Position numbers and translations under genes: made by a program
Shown: positions 1 to 7,939 of the stretch, in pieces
Numbering within the stretch: the first letter of the stretch is position 1
Layout: each line of letters opens with the position of its first letter
NCBI GenBank assembly: GCA_050942925.1
Contig: JBMNOF010000011.1
Span: 1-37,394, forward strand
From: Spyradocola sp050942925
Lineage (GTDB): Bacteria > Bacillota > Clostridia > Christensenellales > UBA1750
Direction of reading: 5' to 3'
Length of the DNA stretch: 37,394 nucleotides
The notes under the pieces: model-generated
What the model saw: the letters and a program-made list of their open reading frames with translations, nothing else
The model's database searches: none
What the model was told of the DNA's origin: nothing

Positions 1-2
1 GC

Positions 3-2693
3 GACCCCCTGTCCGGCCGCAGCTACGTCTACCAGGCCATGCGCGTCACCGGCTCGGGCGACCCGACGGTCCCCTATTCCCAGACGCGCGAGGGCAAGCT
101 GCCCCAGCGCAAGCTCACCACCACAGCGGCCGCGGGCTATTCTTCCTACGGCAACCAGATCGGCCTTGCCACCGGCTGCGTCCAGGAAATCTATGACGAG
201 GGCTATGTCGCCAAGCGCCTGGAGATCGGCGCGGTTCTTGGCGCGGCGCCCTATTCCAACATCCGGCGCGAGCGGCCCCGTCCCGGCGATGTGGTGATCC
301 TGCTTGGCGGCGCGACCGGCCGCGACGGCTGCGGCGGCGCCACCGGCTCCTCCAAGTCCCACACGGTGGAAAGCCTTGCCACCTGCGGCGCAGAGGTGCA
401 GAAGGGCAACCCCCCCGAGGAGCGCAAGCTCCAGCGCCTCTTCCGCGACCCGGCCGTCACCCGCATGATCCTGCGCTGCAACGACTTTGGCGCGGGCGGC
501 GTCTCGGTGGCCATCGGCGAGCTGGCGGACGGGCTGACGATCGACCTCAATGCCGTTCCCCGCAAGTACGACGGCCTGGACGGCACGGAACTCGCCATCT
601 CTGAATCGCAGGAGCGCATGGCCGTGGTCGTCGCGCCGGAGGACGCGGAAAAGTTCATCGCCGCGGCCGCGAAGGAGAACCTCTCGGCTGTGGTCGTGGC
701 CAAGGTAGAAGAGACGCCGCGCCTGACCATGAACTGGAACGGCGCAAAGATCGTCTCCCTGAGCCGCGAGTTCCTGAACTCCAACGGCGCCTCCAAGCAC
801 ACCACCGTGCGCGTGGAGCCGGGCAAGCCCGCTTCGCACTCCTTTGCCGGCGCCACTTGGCAGGAAAAGTTCACTTCCCTCGTCTCCGACCTCAACGTCT
901 GCTCGCAGAAGGGGCTCTCCGAGCGGTTCGACTCCACCATCGGCGCGGGCACGGTGCTCATGCCCTTTGGCGGCGTGCGGCAGCTGACGCCTTCCCAGGC
1001 CATGGTCGCCAAGATCCCTGTCCTTGGCGGCGAGACGACGACCTGCTCGATCATGGGCTGGGGCTTTAACCCCGTGCTTTCCAAGGCCGATCCCTTCCGC
1101 GGCGCGATGCTGGCGGTTGTGGAATCCGTCTCCAAGGTGGTGGCCGCGGGCGGCTCCCACGAAAAGTGCTGGCTCACCTTCCAGGAGTACTTTGAGCGCA
1201 CCAAGGGCGATCCCCTGCGCTGGGGCCAGCCCTTCCAAGCGCTGCTGGGCGCGCTGGAAGCGCAGATGCAGCTCAAAATTGCCTCCATCGGCGGCAAGGA
1301 TTCCATGAGCGGCTCCTTTGAGGACCTCGACGTCCCGCCCACGCTCGTCTCCTTCGCCGTGTCCACGGCGCACACGGACCGCATTGTCTCCACCGAGTTC
1401 AAGCGCGCAGGCAGCAAGGTTGCGCTCCTTCGCGCCAAGGTGCAGCCCAACGGCCTTCCGGACTTCGCCTCCGTGCTTGCGACCTACTCCGAAGTGGAGT
1501 CGCTCCTCTCCGCGGGCAAGGTTCGCGCCGCCTGGGTCTTGGGCTTTGGCGGCATCGCCGAGGGCGTGTTCAAGATGGGCCTGGGCAATAGGTTGGGCTT
1601 CACCTTTGCGCGCGACATTCCGGACGCGGAGCTGTTTGCGCCGCAGCCCGCGGCCTTCCTTCTGGAAGTGGACGAGATTCCCGCGGGCGCGGAGGAAATC
1701 GGCGTCGTCTCCGCGGACTACACGCTGACCTTCCGCGGGGAATCGATGCCCATGGAAGCGCTCCAGGGCCCGTATGAGGCCAAGCTCCAGGGCGTGTTCC
1801 CCTATCTCACCCCCACCCGGGACGACGTCGTGGTCACCGCCTACCGCGCAACCGGCAAGCCGGCAGCTCCCTCGCCCGCGCACAAGATCGCGCGCCCGCG
1901 CGTGCTGATTCCGGTCTTCCCCGGCACGAACTGCGAGTACGACACCGCCCGCGCCTTTGCGCGCGCCGGCGCCGTGCCGGAGGTCCTGGTCATCCGCAAC
2001 CGCACCGCCCGCGACATCGCCGAGAGCATCGAGGCCTTTGTGCGCAGTGCGAAGGAATCCCAGATCATTGCGCTGCCGGGCGGCTTCTCCGGCGGCGACG
2101 AGCCGGAGGGCTCGGCCAAGTTCATCACCTCGTTCCTGCGCAATCCCCAGTGCACGGACGCCGTCCACGACCTGCTCCACAGCCGCGATGGCTTGATGCT
2201 GGGCATCTGCAACGGCTTCCAGGCCCTGATTAAGCTCGGCTTGGTCCCCTACGGCCAGATCATCGAGACGGACGCCTCCTGCCCGACGCTGACCTTCAAC
2301 GCCATTGCGCGGCACCAGTCCATGCTCGTGCGCACGCGCGTCGCCTCCAACAAGTCGCCTTGGCTCATGCACATGGACGTCGGCGAGGTTCACACCGTGG
2401 CCATCTCCCACGGCGAGGGCCGCTTTGTCGCCAACGATAAGACGCTCCGCGACCTTGCGTTGAACGGCCAGATCGCCACGCAGTATGTGGATCTTGCGGA
2501 CAACCCCACGCTCAACGTCCGCTTCAACCCCAACCTCTCCGTCGAGGCCATCGAGGGCATCACCTCCCCCGACGGGCGCGTCCTGGGCAAGATGGCGCAC
2601 TCGGAGCGCATGGGCGAGGGCCTGTACGAGAACGTCCCGGGCAACAAGTTCCAGGACATCTTCCGCGGCGCCGTGGATTACTTCTCCCTCTAA
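3..2693 (+). CDS. purL: Phosphoribosylformylglycinamidine synthase (FGAM synthase), 5'-truncated by window edge
   Basis: Fourth step of purine synthesis: FGAR + glutamine + ATP to FGAM in the cytoplasm. The frame is open from base 3, so the true start lies outside the window; about 896 codons remain. The sequence opens in the conserved DPLSGRSYVYQAM stretch. Around 620-840 (bases) are the LGGATGRDG and NDFGAGG-type loops of the ATP-binding PurM-like halves (near 300-500). The C-terminal third is a fused class I glutamine amidotransferase: PGTNCEYD, then ALPGGFSGGDE, the nucleophile Cys in GICNGFQ (near base 2200) and the His in SHGEGRF (near 2410). The fused synthetase-glutaminase in one chain is the long form found in clostridia and proteobacteria, as opposed to PurS/PurL/PurQ. 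It ends just before a strong shared terminator. Neighbours are unrelated to purines. Confidence 0.97.
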   Translation, partial: DPLSGRSYVYQAMRVTGSGDPTVPYSQTREGKLPQRKLTTTAAAGYSSYGNQIGLATGCVQEIYDEGYVAKRLEIGAVLGAAPYSNIRRERPRPGDVVILLGGATGRDGCGGATGSSKSHTVESLATCGAEVQKGNPPEERKLQRLFRDPAVTRMILRCNDFGAGGVSVAIGELADGLTIDLNAVPRKYDGLDGTELAISESQERMAVVVAPEDAEKFIAAAAKENLSAVVVAKVEETPRLTMNWNGAKIVSLSREFLNSNGASKHTTVRVEPGKPASHSFAGATWQEKFTSLVSDLNVCSQKGLSERFDSTIGAGTVLMPFGGVRQLTPSQAMVAKIPVLGGETTTCSIMGWGFNPVLSKADPFRGAMLAVVESVSKVVAAGGSHEKCWLTFQEYFERTKGDPLRWGQPFQALLGALEAQMQLKIASIGGKDSMSGSFEDLDVPPTLVSFAVSTAHTDRIVSTEFKRAGSKVALLRAKVQPNGLPDFASVLATYSEVESLLSAGKVRAAWVLGFGGIAEGVFKMGLGNRLGFTFARDIPDAELFAPQPAAFLLEVDEIPAGAEEIGVVSADYTLTFRGESMPMEALQGPYEAKLQGVFPYLTPTRDDVVVTAYRATGKPAAPSPAHKIARPRVLIPVFPGTNCEYDTARAFARAGAVPEVLVIRNRTARDIAESIEAFVRSAKESQIIALPGGFSGGDEPEGSAKFITSFLRNPQCTDAVHDLLHSRDGLMLGICNGFQALIKLGLVPYGQIIETDASCPTLTFNAIARHQSMLVRTRVASNKSPWLMHMDVGEVHTVAISHGEGRFVANDKTLRDLALNGQIATQYVDLADNPTLNVRFNPNLSVEAIEGITSPDGRVLGKMAHSERMGEGLYENVPGNKFQDIFRGAVDYFSL

Positions 2694-2709
2694 ATTCGCC
2701 CCAAACAAA

Positions 2710-2745
2710 GGGTGCCGGCTGCAAACCTGTGCAGCCGGCACCCTT
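2710..2745. terminator. Bidirectional terminator between purL and methyltransferase
   Basis: A perfect 14-bp stem (2710-2723 with 2730-2743), GC-rich, with a 6-nt loop, is followed by a T run on the plus strand and preceded by an A-rich CAAAG on the left. It separates the convergent purL and the minus-strand methyltransferase, whose stop is at 2757-2759. Confidence 0.93.
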
Positions 2746-2756
2746 TTTGCTTCTGC

Positions 2757-3566
2757 CTAGCGATTCGTTCCGCCATCGAACGCGGGGTTCAAACCGGGAG
2801 TCTGTACGGACTGCGGCTTGACCGCCAGCGTCGCCCAACACGTGGGCACGCCGTGCTCGTGCAGATACCCCCCGCCGTTTGTATCCTCATACAGATCCCG
2901 GATCTGGAAGCCCGCCTGGATTTGACCGCGGATCTGCTCCTCCAACGTGTGGGAAAACTGCACGCCGCCGTCCGAGCGGCGCAGGCTTTCCATCTGGTCC
3001 GGATTCTTTAGCGGGTTGAAGGGAAGTCGGAACCGAATCTGTCCGCTCTCCTCCGCCTCGTCAAAGAGAAAGTTCATACCGTTATCCAGCCCCGCCAGGA
3101 GCCGGCCGCCGGGCCGCAGCACGCGGTAGCATTCCCGCCAAACCGGCTCTACCTTCTCAATGTAGCAGTTGGAAATGGGGTGAAAGATCAGGTCAAAGCT
3201 CTCGTCTGCAAAGGACAGCGGCTGGGTCATGTCCGCGCGAACGATCTCGATTGCGTACTTCTCGCGCTCCGCAACCTCGCGCTCGCTCTGCAACTGCTTG
3301 GGTGAATAATCGAGCACCGTACAAACCGCCCCATGCGCCGCAAAGACTGGCATTTGCTGCGCGCCGCCCGAGGCCAGACCCAGCACGCGGCAGCCGGCAA
3401 GCGGCGGATACCACTCCCTTGGCACAGGCTTTGTGGGCGTGAGCAGGAGGGAAAGTTTCCCCTCGCGCGCGGCGAGAAATTCTTCGTGCGAAAGGGGGAT
3501 TCCCCATTGCCAACCGTTCTCGACCCAGCGGTCGATGGTTTCTGCGTTGATGTCCGCGTAATTCAT
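2757..3566 (-). CDS. Class I SAM-dependent methyltransferase (Methyltransf_11-like)
   Basis: A 269-residue cytoplasmic methyltransferase of unknown substrate. The SAM-binding motif I is VLGLASGGAQQ at about residues 61-71, followed by the acidic end of strand 2 in LDYS (Asp86) and a conserved-type post-motif block RVLRPGGRLLAG. The N-terminus (WGIPLSHEEF, WYPPL) is of a kind often seen in Firmicute methyltransferases. The start is chosen at 3564-3566 because GGAGGG lies seven bases upstream; an in-frame start 14 codons earlier has no such site and would add a basic, non-conserved tail. It is a single gene, convergent with purL and divergent from the cyclase. The fold is certain; the substrate cannot be read from sequence. 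Confidence 0.88.
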   Translation of the reverse strand: MNYADINAETIDRWVENGWQWGIPLSHEEFLAAREGKLSLLLTPTKPVPREWYPPLAGCRVLGLASGGAQQMPVFAAHGAVCTVLDYSPKQLQSEREVAEREKYAIEIVRADMTQPLSFADESFDLIFHPISNCYIEKVEPVWRECYRVLRPGGRLLAGLDNGMNFLFDEAEESGQIRFRLPFNPLKNPDQMESLRRSDGGVQFSHTLEEQIRGQIQAGFQIRDLYEDTNGGGYLHEHGVPTCWATLAVKPQSVQTPGLNPAFDGGTNR

Positions 3567-3675
3567 GAAACTCCCTCCGTTTTCTTCGCATTTCCGTCTT
3601 TTCTTCACAATGCGACCCTTCTGGAAAACAAATTCGCCGCCCTTTTTCCCTTTCCTTTCGGTTGGCGCGGACTTC

Positions 3676-3704
3676 TTGACAAACCGCTGTGCTTGCCGGA
3701 CAAT
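3676..3704 (+). promoter_or_regulatory. Sigma-A promoter for the cyclase gene
   Basis: TTGACA (3676-3681), 17-bp spacer, GACAAT (3699-3704), about 30 bases before the start codon at 3734. Confidence 0.8.
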
Positions 3705-3733
3705 GGAGGAAACTGCAAAGGAGGGTCTTCCCC

Positions 3734-4399
3734 ATGCGCGCCATCGATCTTACGCACACCATCGCCCCTGGCATGCCCGTCTATCCCGGCACCGAACCGC
3801 CCCTGCTCGCCCCGGGCAGCACCTATGCGCGCGACGGCTTTCGGGAGACGCGCTTGTCCTTCTTCTCCCACACGGGCACCCACATGGATGCGCCTGCGCA
3901 TCTCTTCCCCGACCGAACGACCTTGGATGCGCTTCCCGTCACCCAGTTCTTTGGCAGCGCACTCGTCGTGGACTGCACGGACCTGCCGGAGGGCAGCCGC
4001 ATTGATCTCTCCCGTTTAGACGGAAAGCGGGATCTGGCGGACCGCGCCGACTTTCTCCTCCTGCACACGGGTTGGGACGCGCGCTGGGGCACTGCCGACT
4101 ACTTCGGCGACTACCCCGTCCTTACCGATGCCTTTGCCGACTACCTCCTGTCGTCCCACAAAAAGGGCATCGGCATGGACGTCATCGGTCTAGACCCCAT
4201 AGCGGACACAAATCTCACGCTGCACCGCCGCCTCCTCTCCCAGGCAGATCTCGTCATACTGGAAAACCTCTGCCATCTGGACGCCTGCGGCGAGGGACTC
4301 TTTACATTCTTCGCCTTGCCGCTCCAATACGCCTGTGCGGATGGCGCTCCCGTCCGCGCCTTGGCGCTCCTCCCAGACCCTGCAGAGGATCGCCTCTGA
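3734..4399 (+). CDS. Cyclase family protein / kynurenine formamidase-like metal hydrolase
   Basis: A 221-residue member of the cyclase family (PF04199), which includes KynB-type arylformamidases and other metal-dependent amide or lactone hydrolases. The family signature HxGTHxDxPxH is intact at residues 46-56 (H46, H50, D52, H56), and the typical opening is present (IDLTHTIAPGMPVYPG). The C-terminal NLCHLD and FALPLQYACADGAPVRA segment also fits the family. The start at 3734 has GGAGGG nine bases upstream; an upstream in-frame ATG at 3689 falls inside the promoter. No tryptophan-degradation genes are nearby, so kynurenine formamidase activity is only one possibility. Confidence 0.9.
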   Translation: MRAIDLTHTIAPGMPVYPGTEPPLLAPGSTYARDGFRETRLSFFSHTGTHMDAPAHLFPDRTTLDALPVTQFFGSALVVDCTDLPEGSRIDLSRLDGKRDLADRADFLLLHTGWDARWGTADYFGDYPVLTDAFADYLLSSHKKGIGMDVIGLDPIADTNLTLHRRLLSQADLVILENLCHLDACGEGLFTFFALPLQYACADGAPVRALALLPDPAEDRL

Positions 4400-4474
4400 C
4401 ACCGAATTGCGCCCTCTCCTTCCTCTTGCATAGACATGTAAAACATCCGAAAAATCCCCAGAACTTCATCAAAA

Positions 4475-4498
4475 AATTCTTGTTTTTATGCAGGAATT
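4475..4498 (+). terminator. Possible weak terminator or hairpin between cyclase and MATE gene
   Basis: AATTCTTG (4475-4482) pairs with CAGGAATT (4491-4498) with one G-U pair and is followed by GTTTTA. It is AT-rich and short. It would end cyclase transcription within the 188-bp gap, but read-through into the MATE gene is equally possible. A TATACG at 4509-4514 could be a -10 box, but no convincing -35 is seen. Nothing else is recognisable in the gap. Confidence 0.35.
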
Positions 4499-4587
4499 GT
4501 TTTACCATTATACGAGGCGTTCTTTGCCATGGATGCTTTCGCATGCAGGGGTGAGGGCGTCTTTCTTAGGAGAAAAGAGGGTATGCT

Positions 4588-5967
4588 ATGGCGTCAAAAA
4601 ACCTGACAAGGGACATGAGCTATGGAAATCCAATCGGGCACATCCTGGCTTTTTCGCTCCCGCTCATCTTCGGTAACCTATTTCAACAGCTGTACAGCAT
4701 GGTGGACACCATCATCGTCGGCAAGTACCTGGGCGTAGACGCCTTGGCGGCGGTGGGTTCCGTTGGCTCCTTGCAATTCCTGATCCTCGGCTTCTGCATC
4801 GGCTCGTGCGCCGGGCTCTCCATCCCGATCGCACAGCGCTTTGGCGCGCAGGATGAGGACAACTTGCGCCGCTATGTTGCCAACAGCGTGTGGATTGCGC
4901 TGGCCATGTCCATCGTCATCACCATAGTGACCGTCCTCCTTGCGCGCAACATCCTCATTTGGATGCAGACGCCGGAAAACATCATCGAGGATGCCTACGC
5001 CTACTTTGTCGTGATCCTGGCGGGCATTCCCACGACGATTCTTTACAACCTCGCCTCCTCGATCATGCGCGCGCTGGGGGACAGCCGCCGCCCGCTCTAC
5101 TTCCTCGTCCTGTCCTCGGCCCTGAACGTCGTTCTGGACCTGGTCTTTATCATCTGCTTCCACATGGGCTGCGGCGGCGCGGCTTGGGCCACCATTCTGT
5201 CCCAGTTCGTCTCGGGCGTGCTCTGCGTCGTTTACATGGTGCGCAAGCTCCCCATCCTGCACCTGGAGCGGGAGCAGTGGCGCCCCAGCGCCTCGCACAT
5301 CAAGACGCTGTGCAACATGGGCTTCCCGATGGGGCTGCAGAACTCCATCACAGCCATCGGCAGCGTCATCCTCTCCAGCTCCGTCAACGCCCTGGGTTCC
5401 CTGGCGGTGGCGTCCATGACGGCCGCCAGCAAGGTGCAGATGATCTTCAACTGCGCTTACGACGCGATGGGTACCACGATGGCCACCTACTGCGGACAGA
5501 ACCTGGGCGCCCGCAAGCTGTCGCGCATTGGCAAGGGCTTGCGCTACGCCATGTTCCTCATGATCGGCTACTCCTTGATCTCGCTGGTCGTGCTCTACTT
5601 CCTGGGCACGACGATCGCGTTGCTCTTTGTCAGCGCGGAGGAGACGGAGATCCTCGCCAACGCACACACCTTCCTGATCATCAACTCGGCAACCTCGTTC
5701 CTGCTGGCGTTCGTCATCAACTTCCGCTACGTCATCCAGGGCCTGGGCTTCAGCAAGTACGCGCTGTTTGCCGGGATGTTTGAGATGGTCGCCCGCACGC
5801 TGGTCGCGTTCCTGCTCGTGCCGGTGCTCGGCTTCACGGGCGCTTCCCTGGCCAACCCCGCGGCCTGGATCGCGGCGGACTGCTTCCTCATCCCCTGCTA
5901 CTTCGCAGTCATGCGCAAGATTCGCAGGCAGGTGGAAGAGGTCCCCGACATTCCGCTCCCCATTTGA
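4588..5967 (+). CDS. MATE family efflux transporter
   Basis: A 459-residue polytopic inner-membrane protein of the multidrug and toxic compound extrusion family, probably a cation-coupled antiporter for drugs or metabolites. The N-terminus carries the typical MATE entry (SLPLIFGNLFQQLYSMVDTIIVGKYLG). The repeat start in the second half (MGLQNSITAIGSVILSSSVNALGS) and the YCGQNLGA segment before helix 8 are also typical. Hydrophobic segments give about 12 helices in two six-helix halves, and the length is normal. The start ATG at 4588 follows AGGAGAAAAGAGGG. It is probably monocistronic and ends in a strong terminator. The DinF/NorM subclass cannot be settled from the sequence alone. Confidence 0.95.
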   Translation: MASKNLTRDMSYGNPIGHILAFSLPLIFGNLFQQLYSMVDTIIVGKYLGVDALAAVGSVGSLQFLILGFCIGSCAGLSIPIAQRFGAQDEDNLRRYVANSVWIALAMSIVITIVTVLLARNILIWMQTPENIIEDAYAYFVVILAGIPTTILYNLASSIMRALGDSRRPLYFLVLSSALNVVLDLVFIICFHMGCGGAAWATILSQFVSGVLCVVYMVRKLPILHLEREQWRPSASHIKTLCNMGFPMGLQNSITAIGSVILSSSVNALGSLAVASMTAASKVQMIFNCAYDAMGTTMATYCGQNLGARKLSRIGKGLRYAMFLMIGYSLISLVVLYFLGTTIALLFVSAEETEILANAHTFLIINSATSFLLAFVINFRYVIQGLGFSKYALFAGMFEMVARTLVAFLLVPVLGFTGASLANPAAWIAADCFLIPCYFAVMRKIRRQVEEVPDIPLPI

Positions 5968-5991
5968 GGATTCTCCCTGGCTTTTGCAAAA

Positions 5992-6026
5992 GGGCGGTAG
6001 GCACTAGGTGCCTACCGCCCTTTTTT
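5992..6026. terminator. Bidirectional terminator after MATE gene and after the ABC operon
   Basis: A 13-bp perfect stem (5992-6004 with 6008-6020) with a 3-nt loop is followed by six T. On the minus strand the stem is followed by a CTTTTGC tract. It is shared by the convergent MATE gene and the last gene of the minus-strand ABC operon. Confidence 0.93.
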
Positions 6027-6276
6027 AGGACAATTCGCGTACCGCGGCCTCGAGCAGCGCCTCCGCCTCCTGTTCCCGCAGCCTCGGACAGCGGTTGCGC
6101 AGCAAGTCCAACGCATAGGTCTTTTTCTGCGCGCCGCTGCCGCCGCGCTGTTCCGCCGCCTGTACGGCGATGCAGACCACCTTCCAAAGGTTTTTGAGTC
6201 GTTCCGCCCGAATCCGCTCCCAGGCAAGGGGCGCAAGGAGCGCCCCGAAAAGAAGCAGCACAATCGCACATGCCAT
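6025..6276 (-). CDS. Small LLH-family holin-like protein (last gene of ABC operon)
   Basis: 83 residues. It has an N-terminal hydrophobic segment (AIVLLLFGALLAPLAW, residues 4-19), then a basic amphipathic helix, then a soluble tail. The tail pattern AVQAAEQ-GSGAQKKTYALDLL-EAEALLEAAVREL closely resembles the C-terminal part of LLH-family phage holins (PF09682). The resemblance is recalled from family patterns, not searched. The start is chosen at 6274-6276 because GGGAGGTG precedes it. It lies 76 bp after the AbrB-fused ATPase and shares the operon terminator. No other phage gene is near, so a domesticated membrane protein seems likelier than a prophage remnant. A role as a small subunit of the exporter is conceivable but unproven. 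Confidence 0.7.
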   Translation of the reverse strand: MACAIVLLLFGALLAPLAWERIRAERLKNLWKVVCIAVQAAEQRGGSGAQKKTYALDLLRNRCPRLREQEAEALLEAAVRELS

Positions 6277-6352
6277 ACGCTTCCACCTCCCTTTTGGAGA
6301 GATCTTAGCATGCCGGCAGGACGCGCAGCGCGCAGGAGGGAGGCGCGCGCAC

Positions 6353-7264
6353 TTACGCCTTCTTTTCCTCGGGGGCGGAGAGGACGATCTGCCCTTCCCG
6401 CAATTCCATCCGAATCTGGTTGCCCGTGACGCCCGCCTGTTCGAGCAGCTCCCGCGGAATCTGCACGCGGCCCGCGCGGTCGAGTATGGCGTACTCGTCG
6501 TGCGTCTCCTCCGCAAATCCCGCCACCTCCTGCAGCCTGGCGCGGAGATCTCCCCGCGCGATGCGCTCGGCGCTGGTCTTTCCGTCCCGAATGGCGACGA
6601 CGCGGTTGACCTTGCGCGCAAGGCTCTGGTCGTGCGTGACCAGGACGATCGTCAAGCCCAGCTGCTCGTTCAGCTGCCGGAAAACGTCCAGGATGTGATC
6701 CGCCGTGCGCGCGTCCACCGCGCCAGTCGGCTCGTCCGCCAGGAGGATCTTGGGCTGATTGGCCAGCGCAATGGCGATGGCCACGCGCTGCTGCTCCCCG
6801 CCGGAGAGCTGCTGCAGACGGCTGCCCGCCCGATGCCCGATGCCCACGCATTCCAGCAGCTCCCGCGCACGGGCGCGGCGCTGCCTCTGGCTGCGGTATC
6901 GTCCCTTGCCCCGGCCGATGGAGAGGGGCATTTCCACGTTCTCCTGCGCGGTGAGATACGGCAGCAGGTTGCGCGCGCTGTTCTGCCAGACAAACCCCAC
7001 GGTCTCGCGCTTGTACCGCACCAACTCCCGATCGTTTAGCCGGAAGAGATCCTTGCCGTCCACGATCAGGCGTCCGGCGCTGGGTCGGTCCAGGCCGCCG
7101 ACCATGTTGAGGAAGGTGGACTTTCCACTGCCGGAGTTTCCGATGATGGCCATGAGCTCCCCGCGCCCGACTTCCAGCTCGAGCCCCTGCAGGGCCAAGA
7201 CCTCCGTCTCCTGCGTCTTGTAGATTTTGACCAGGTTTTCGCACCGAATGATCGCGTCATCCAT
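6353..7264 (-). CDS. ABC transporter ATP-binding protein with C-terminal AbrB-like domain
   Basis: 303 residues. The first 230 form a MacB/LolD-type nucleotide-binding domain: Walker A GNSGSGKS (42-49), Q-loop Q94, signature LSGGEQQR (153-160), Walker B ILLADE (173-178) and H-loop H211. Residues 256-296 (YAILDRAGRVQIPRELLE, then IRMELREGQIVL) form a swapped-hairpin SpoVT/AbrB-like module, usually a DNA-binding or dimerisation fold. It is an unusual fusion, since LolD/MacB ATPases normally stop near residue 230. The start at 7262-7264 overlaps the upstream ATPase stop by eight bases, so translation is probably coupled; a longer in-frame start has no better ribosome site. It energises the FtsX permease encoded upstream. 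Confidence 0.93.
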   Translation of the reverse strand: MDDAIIRCENLVKIYKTQETEVLALQGLELEVGRGELMAIIGNSGSGKSTFLNMVGGLDRPSAGRLIVDGKDLFRLNDRELVRYKRETVGFVWQNSARNLLPYLTAQENVEMPLSIGRGKGRYRSQRQRRARARELLECVGIGHRAGSRLQQLSGGEQQRVAIAIALANQPKILLADEPTGAVDARTADHILDVFRQLNEQLGLTIVLVTHDQSLARKVNRVVAIRDGKTSAERIARGDLRARLQEVAGFAEETHDEYAILDRAGRVQIPRELLEQAGVTGNQIRMELREGQIVLSAPEEKKA

Positions 7265-7937
7265 GGACCAGCTCACCATCCTCCAACTCGTAGACCGCGT
7301 CTCCAATCTCCATCAGGCTCGGGTCGTGCGTGGTCATGACCACGGTCACGCCCTCCTGCGTGCACAGATCGCGGAAGATCTTGACCACCTGCAAACCCGT
7401 ATTCGTGTCCAGCGCCCCAGTGGGCTCGTCGGCAAACAACACCTTGGGGCGGTGGGCAAAGGCCCGGGCCACGGCCACGCGCTGCTGCTCTCCGCCGGAG
7501 AGCTCCTGCGGCAGGTGATCGGCTCGCTGGGCCAGGCCGACGAGCTTTAGGCAATCCATCGCCCGCTCCCGCCGGTGCTTCGCCGGGAAGTGCGTCAGCC
7601 GCAGGGCAAACTCCACATTCTCCAGCGCCGTCATCATGGGGATCAGCGCAATCGACTGAAAGACATATCCCACCTGCACGCGCCGCAGCGCCGTGCGCTC
7701 CCGGTCGGACAGCGCCGTGATTTCCCTTCCCTGAAGGAACACTTCGCCCGAGGTGGGCGGGTCCAATGCGGACAGAATGTTGAGCAGCGTGGTCTTTCCG
7801 GAGCCGGACCGGCCCTTGAGAATCGTCAGCTTGCCCGTGGGCGCCACGAGGTCAATGCCGCGCAGCGCATAGAACACGCCCCCGCCCGGCGCGGGGAACG
7901 CGCGGGACACCCCTTTTGCCATGAGCATTTCCTGCAT
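7257..7937 (-). CDS. ABC transporter ATP-binding protein (MacB/LolD type)
   Basis: 226 residues, a normal-length ATPase of the lipoprotein/macrolide export class. Walker A is GRSGSGKT (42-49). The Q-loop is in YVFQS (Q94), the signature LSGGEQQR starts near residue 146, Walker B is VLFADE, and the H-loop is in THDPS (H204). The start at 7935-7937 lies two bases after the permease stop, with GGGGGAGG about ten bases upstream. It is the second ATPase of the operon and has no extra domain. With one permease carrying two FtsX halves, the two different ATPases could form a heterodimer; that is an inference from gene content. Confidence 0.95.
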   Translation of the reverse strand: MQEMLMAKGVSRAFPAPGGGVFYALRGIDLVAPTGKLTILKGRSGSGKTTLLNILSALDPPTSGEVFLQGREITALSDRERTALRRVQVGYVFQSIALIPMMTALENVEFALRLTHFPAKHRRERAMDCLKLVGLAQRADHLPQELSGGEQQRVAVARAFAHRPKVLFADEPTGALDTNTGLQVVKIFRDLCTQEGVTVVMTTHDPSLMEIGDAVYELEDGELVHG

Positions 7938-7939
7938 GT

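Noticed and set aside
6277..6352. Possible small gene between the AbrB-fused ATPase and the holin-like gene
   Set aside because: Only 76 bases, no start with ribosome site other than that of the holin-like gene.
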